This document shows, piece by piece, positions 5,504 through 6,362 of a stretch of 6,362 nt of DNA. How positions within the stretch are numbered: the stretch's first letter is position 1; the number at the start of each line of letters is the position of its first letter. Source of the stretch: Veillonella sp. (lineage in GTDB: Bacteria > Bacillota_C > Negativicutes > Veillonellales > Veillonellaceae); NCBI GenBank assembly GCA_018367495.1, contig JAGZGB010000086.1, positions 1-6,362 of the forward strand, in the 5' to 3' direction. The notes beneath the pieces were generated by a model. That model did no database searches and was not told where the DNA came from. It was given only the letters and a program-made list of their open reading frames with translations. A program made the translations under genes and the position numbers.

Positions 5504-6335
5504 TACAAAGAAATTGACGAAATTATTTGCCATTGGCGCATTGGCACTAGGCGTGCTCGTGGTAGCTGGCTGTGGCGATGATACATCTAAGGAGACGAAA
5601 GTAAATCCAGATGCAAAAGTGATTAACGTAGCTACACGCGGTACAGTTCGTCCTTATTCCTACACAGATGATAACGGCAACCTTACAGGTTTTGACGTAG
5701 AGTTGTTGAAAGAAATTGAACGTCGTAATCCAGACCTTCACTTCAACTTCAAGCCGATGGCCGTTGATGCTGCCTTCGTAGCAATGGATGCAGGCCAAGT
5801 AGATATGATTGCTAACCAAATGCGTCGTAACCCAACTCGTGAATCAAAATACTATTACACAAATGAGGTTAATAACTACTCCACACGTAAATTAGTGGTG
5901 AAAAATGACCGCAACGATATTTCTAAATTAGATGATTTGAAAGGTAAAAAAATCGCCGTTACTACATCTTCTGAGTTTAACGAATTAGTAAAACAATTCA
6001 ACGAAACAGCTAATCCACCAATCGACATTATCTACACAGATAAAGCAGGTGCTGAAACATTGAACCTCGTTGCTACCGGTCGTGCCGATGCAGCAGGTGA
6101 GTACGAATACGTAATTAACTCTGCTATTAAGGACCGTGGCTTGCCACTCAAAGCCGTAGGCGATGTATTGGCAGTAGTACCAACCTACTTCTTGTCTAAA
6201 CGAACAGATGATATGAAACAAGTAAACGAAAAAATCGATAAAACGATGAAAGAAATGCGTGCTGATGGTACGTTGAAAAAACTTTCTGAACAATATCTTG
6301 GTGGGGATTACACATTCGATCCAACACAAAAATAA
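5496..6335 (+). CDS. ABC transporter substrate-binding lipoprotein, family 3 (polar amino acid type)
   Basis: The 279-residue protein should sit outside the inner membrane on a lipid anchor and deliver a small solute to an ABC permease. Residues 1-25 are a lipoprotein signal (Lys5-Lys6, hydrophobic core, lipobox VAGC with Cys26). The SBP_bac_3 fold covers about 42-270: VINVATRGTVRPYSY, GNLTGFDVELLKEI, DAGQVDMIANQM, LDDLKGKKIAV and a final helix ADGTLKKLSEQYLGG. The ANQMRRNPTRESKYYYT region resembles binding proteins of the cystine group (TcyA/TcyJ/TcyK style), with Arg115 at the usual carboxylate-binding place. In GRADAAGEYEY (195-205), however, Tyr203 stands where an Asp normally binds the amino group, so the ligand may not be an ordinary amino acid. 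No permease or ATPase gene follows before the hairpin. The family is firm; the ligand is open. Confidence 0.92.
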   Translation: MFNTKKLTKLFAIGALALGVLVVAGCGDDTSKETKVNPDAKVINVATRGTVRPYSYTDDNGNLTGFDVELLKEIERRNPDLHFNFKPMAVDAAFVAMDAGQVDMIANQMRRNPTRESKYYYTNEVNNYSTRKLVVKNDRNDISKLDDLKGKKIAVTTSSEFNELVKQFNETANPPIDIIYTDKAGAETLNLVATGRADAAGEYEYVINSAIKDRGLPLKAVGDVLAVVPTYFLSKRTDDMKQVNEKIDKTMKEMRADGTLKKLSEQYLGGDYTFDPTQK

Positions 6336-6340
6336 CGAAT

Positions 6341-6362
6341 AGGCCGCCTTGGCGGCCTTATT
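6341..6362 (+). terminator. Intrinsic terminator at the right edge, tail cut by the window end
   Basis: AGGCCGCC (6341-6348) and GGCGGCCT (6351-6358) are perfect inverted repeats; in practice this is a 7-bp GC-rich stem with a 4-base loop. It begins 5 bases after the stop codon of the binding-protein gene and runs into TTATT at the window end, where the T-run would lie. The GC content stands out sharply from the AT-rich surroundings. It probably ends the third transcription unit. Confidence 0.8.

Noticed and set aside
1..6362. CRISPR arrays, tRNA or rRNA genes, insertion sequences
   Set aside because: None seen. The only repeats are the short tandem and inverted ones listed, and no tRNA-like fold or transposase motif is present.

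Overview
The window is AT-rich DNA with every gene on the + strand. It most likely comes from a Negativicute (a Firmicute with an outer membrane), probably Veillonella or a close relative. The best evidence is the gene at 1187-2515. It pairs one N-terminal S-layer homology (SLH) domain and a short coiled coil with a porin-type beta-barrel ending in phenylalanine, the OmpM-type design these bacteria use to tie the outer membrane to peptidoglycan. The species cannot be fixed from this window.

Layout. (1) 1-1053: the 3' end of a DUF979 membrane protein gene, then pcp (pyroglutamyl-peptidase I). The 114-base gap between them holds a nested inverted repeat (302-385). (2) 1187-2515: the SLH porin, followed by an 18-bp tandem duplication and a strong intrinsic terminator (2620-2667). 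(3) 2686-6362: a second unit. It opens with a 12-bp inverted repeat placed over a perfect TTGACA -35 box, which looks like a repressor operator. It then encodes a Xi-class glutathione-transferase-like (glutathionyl-hydroquinone-reductase-like) protein, an MmgE/PrpD-family enzyme and a family-3 solute-binding lipoprotein, and it ends at a GC-rich hairpin at the right edge. I see no terminator inside this third unit, and the last two genes overlap by 8 bases.

How the genes may work together. DUF979 plus pcp looks like the familiar pairing of a putative carrier with a peptidase that removes N-terminal pyroglutamate. The porin is a separate, probably highly expressed envelope gene. The third unit is the most interesting part. 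Its transferase-like protein keeps the catalytic Cys motif (CPWAHR) but lacks the usual Glu-Ser glutathione-binding pair. Its MmgE/PrpD enzyme uses rarer arginine codons than its neighbours. Its solute-binding protein keeps the carboxylate-binding Arg but, by eye alignment, has Tyr where the amino-group-binding Asp normally sits, and no permease or ATPase gene lies before the terminator. I infer a regulated module for uptake and conversion of a carboxylate-type or electrophilic compound. The substrate is unknown, and co-transcription across the 112-base gap at 3952-4063 is not proven.
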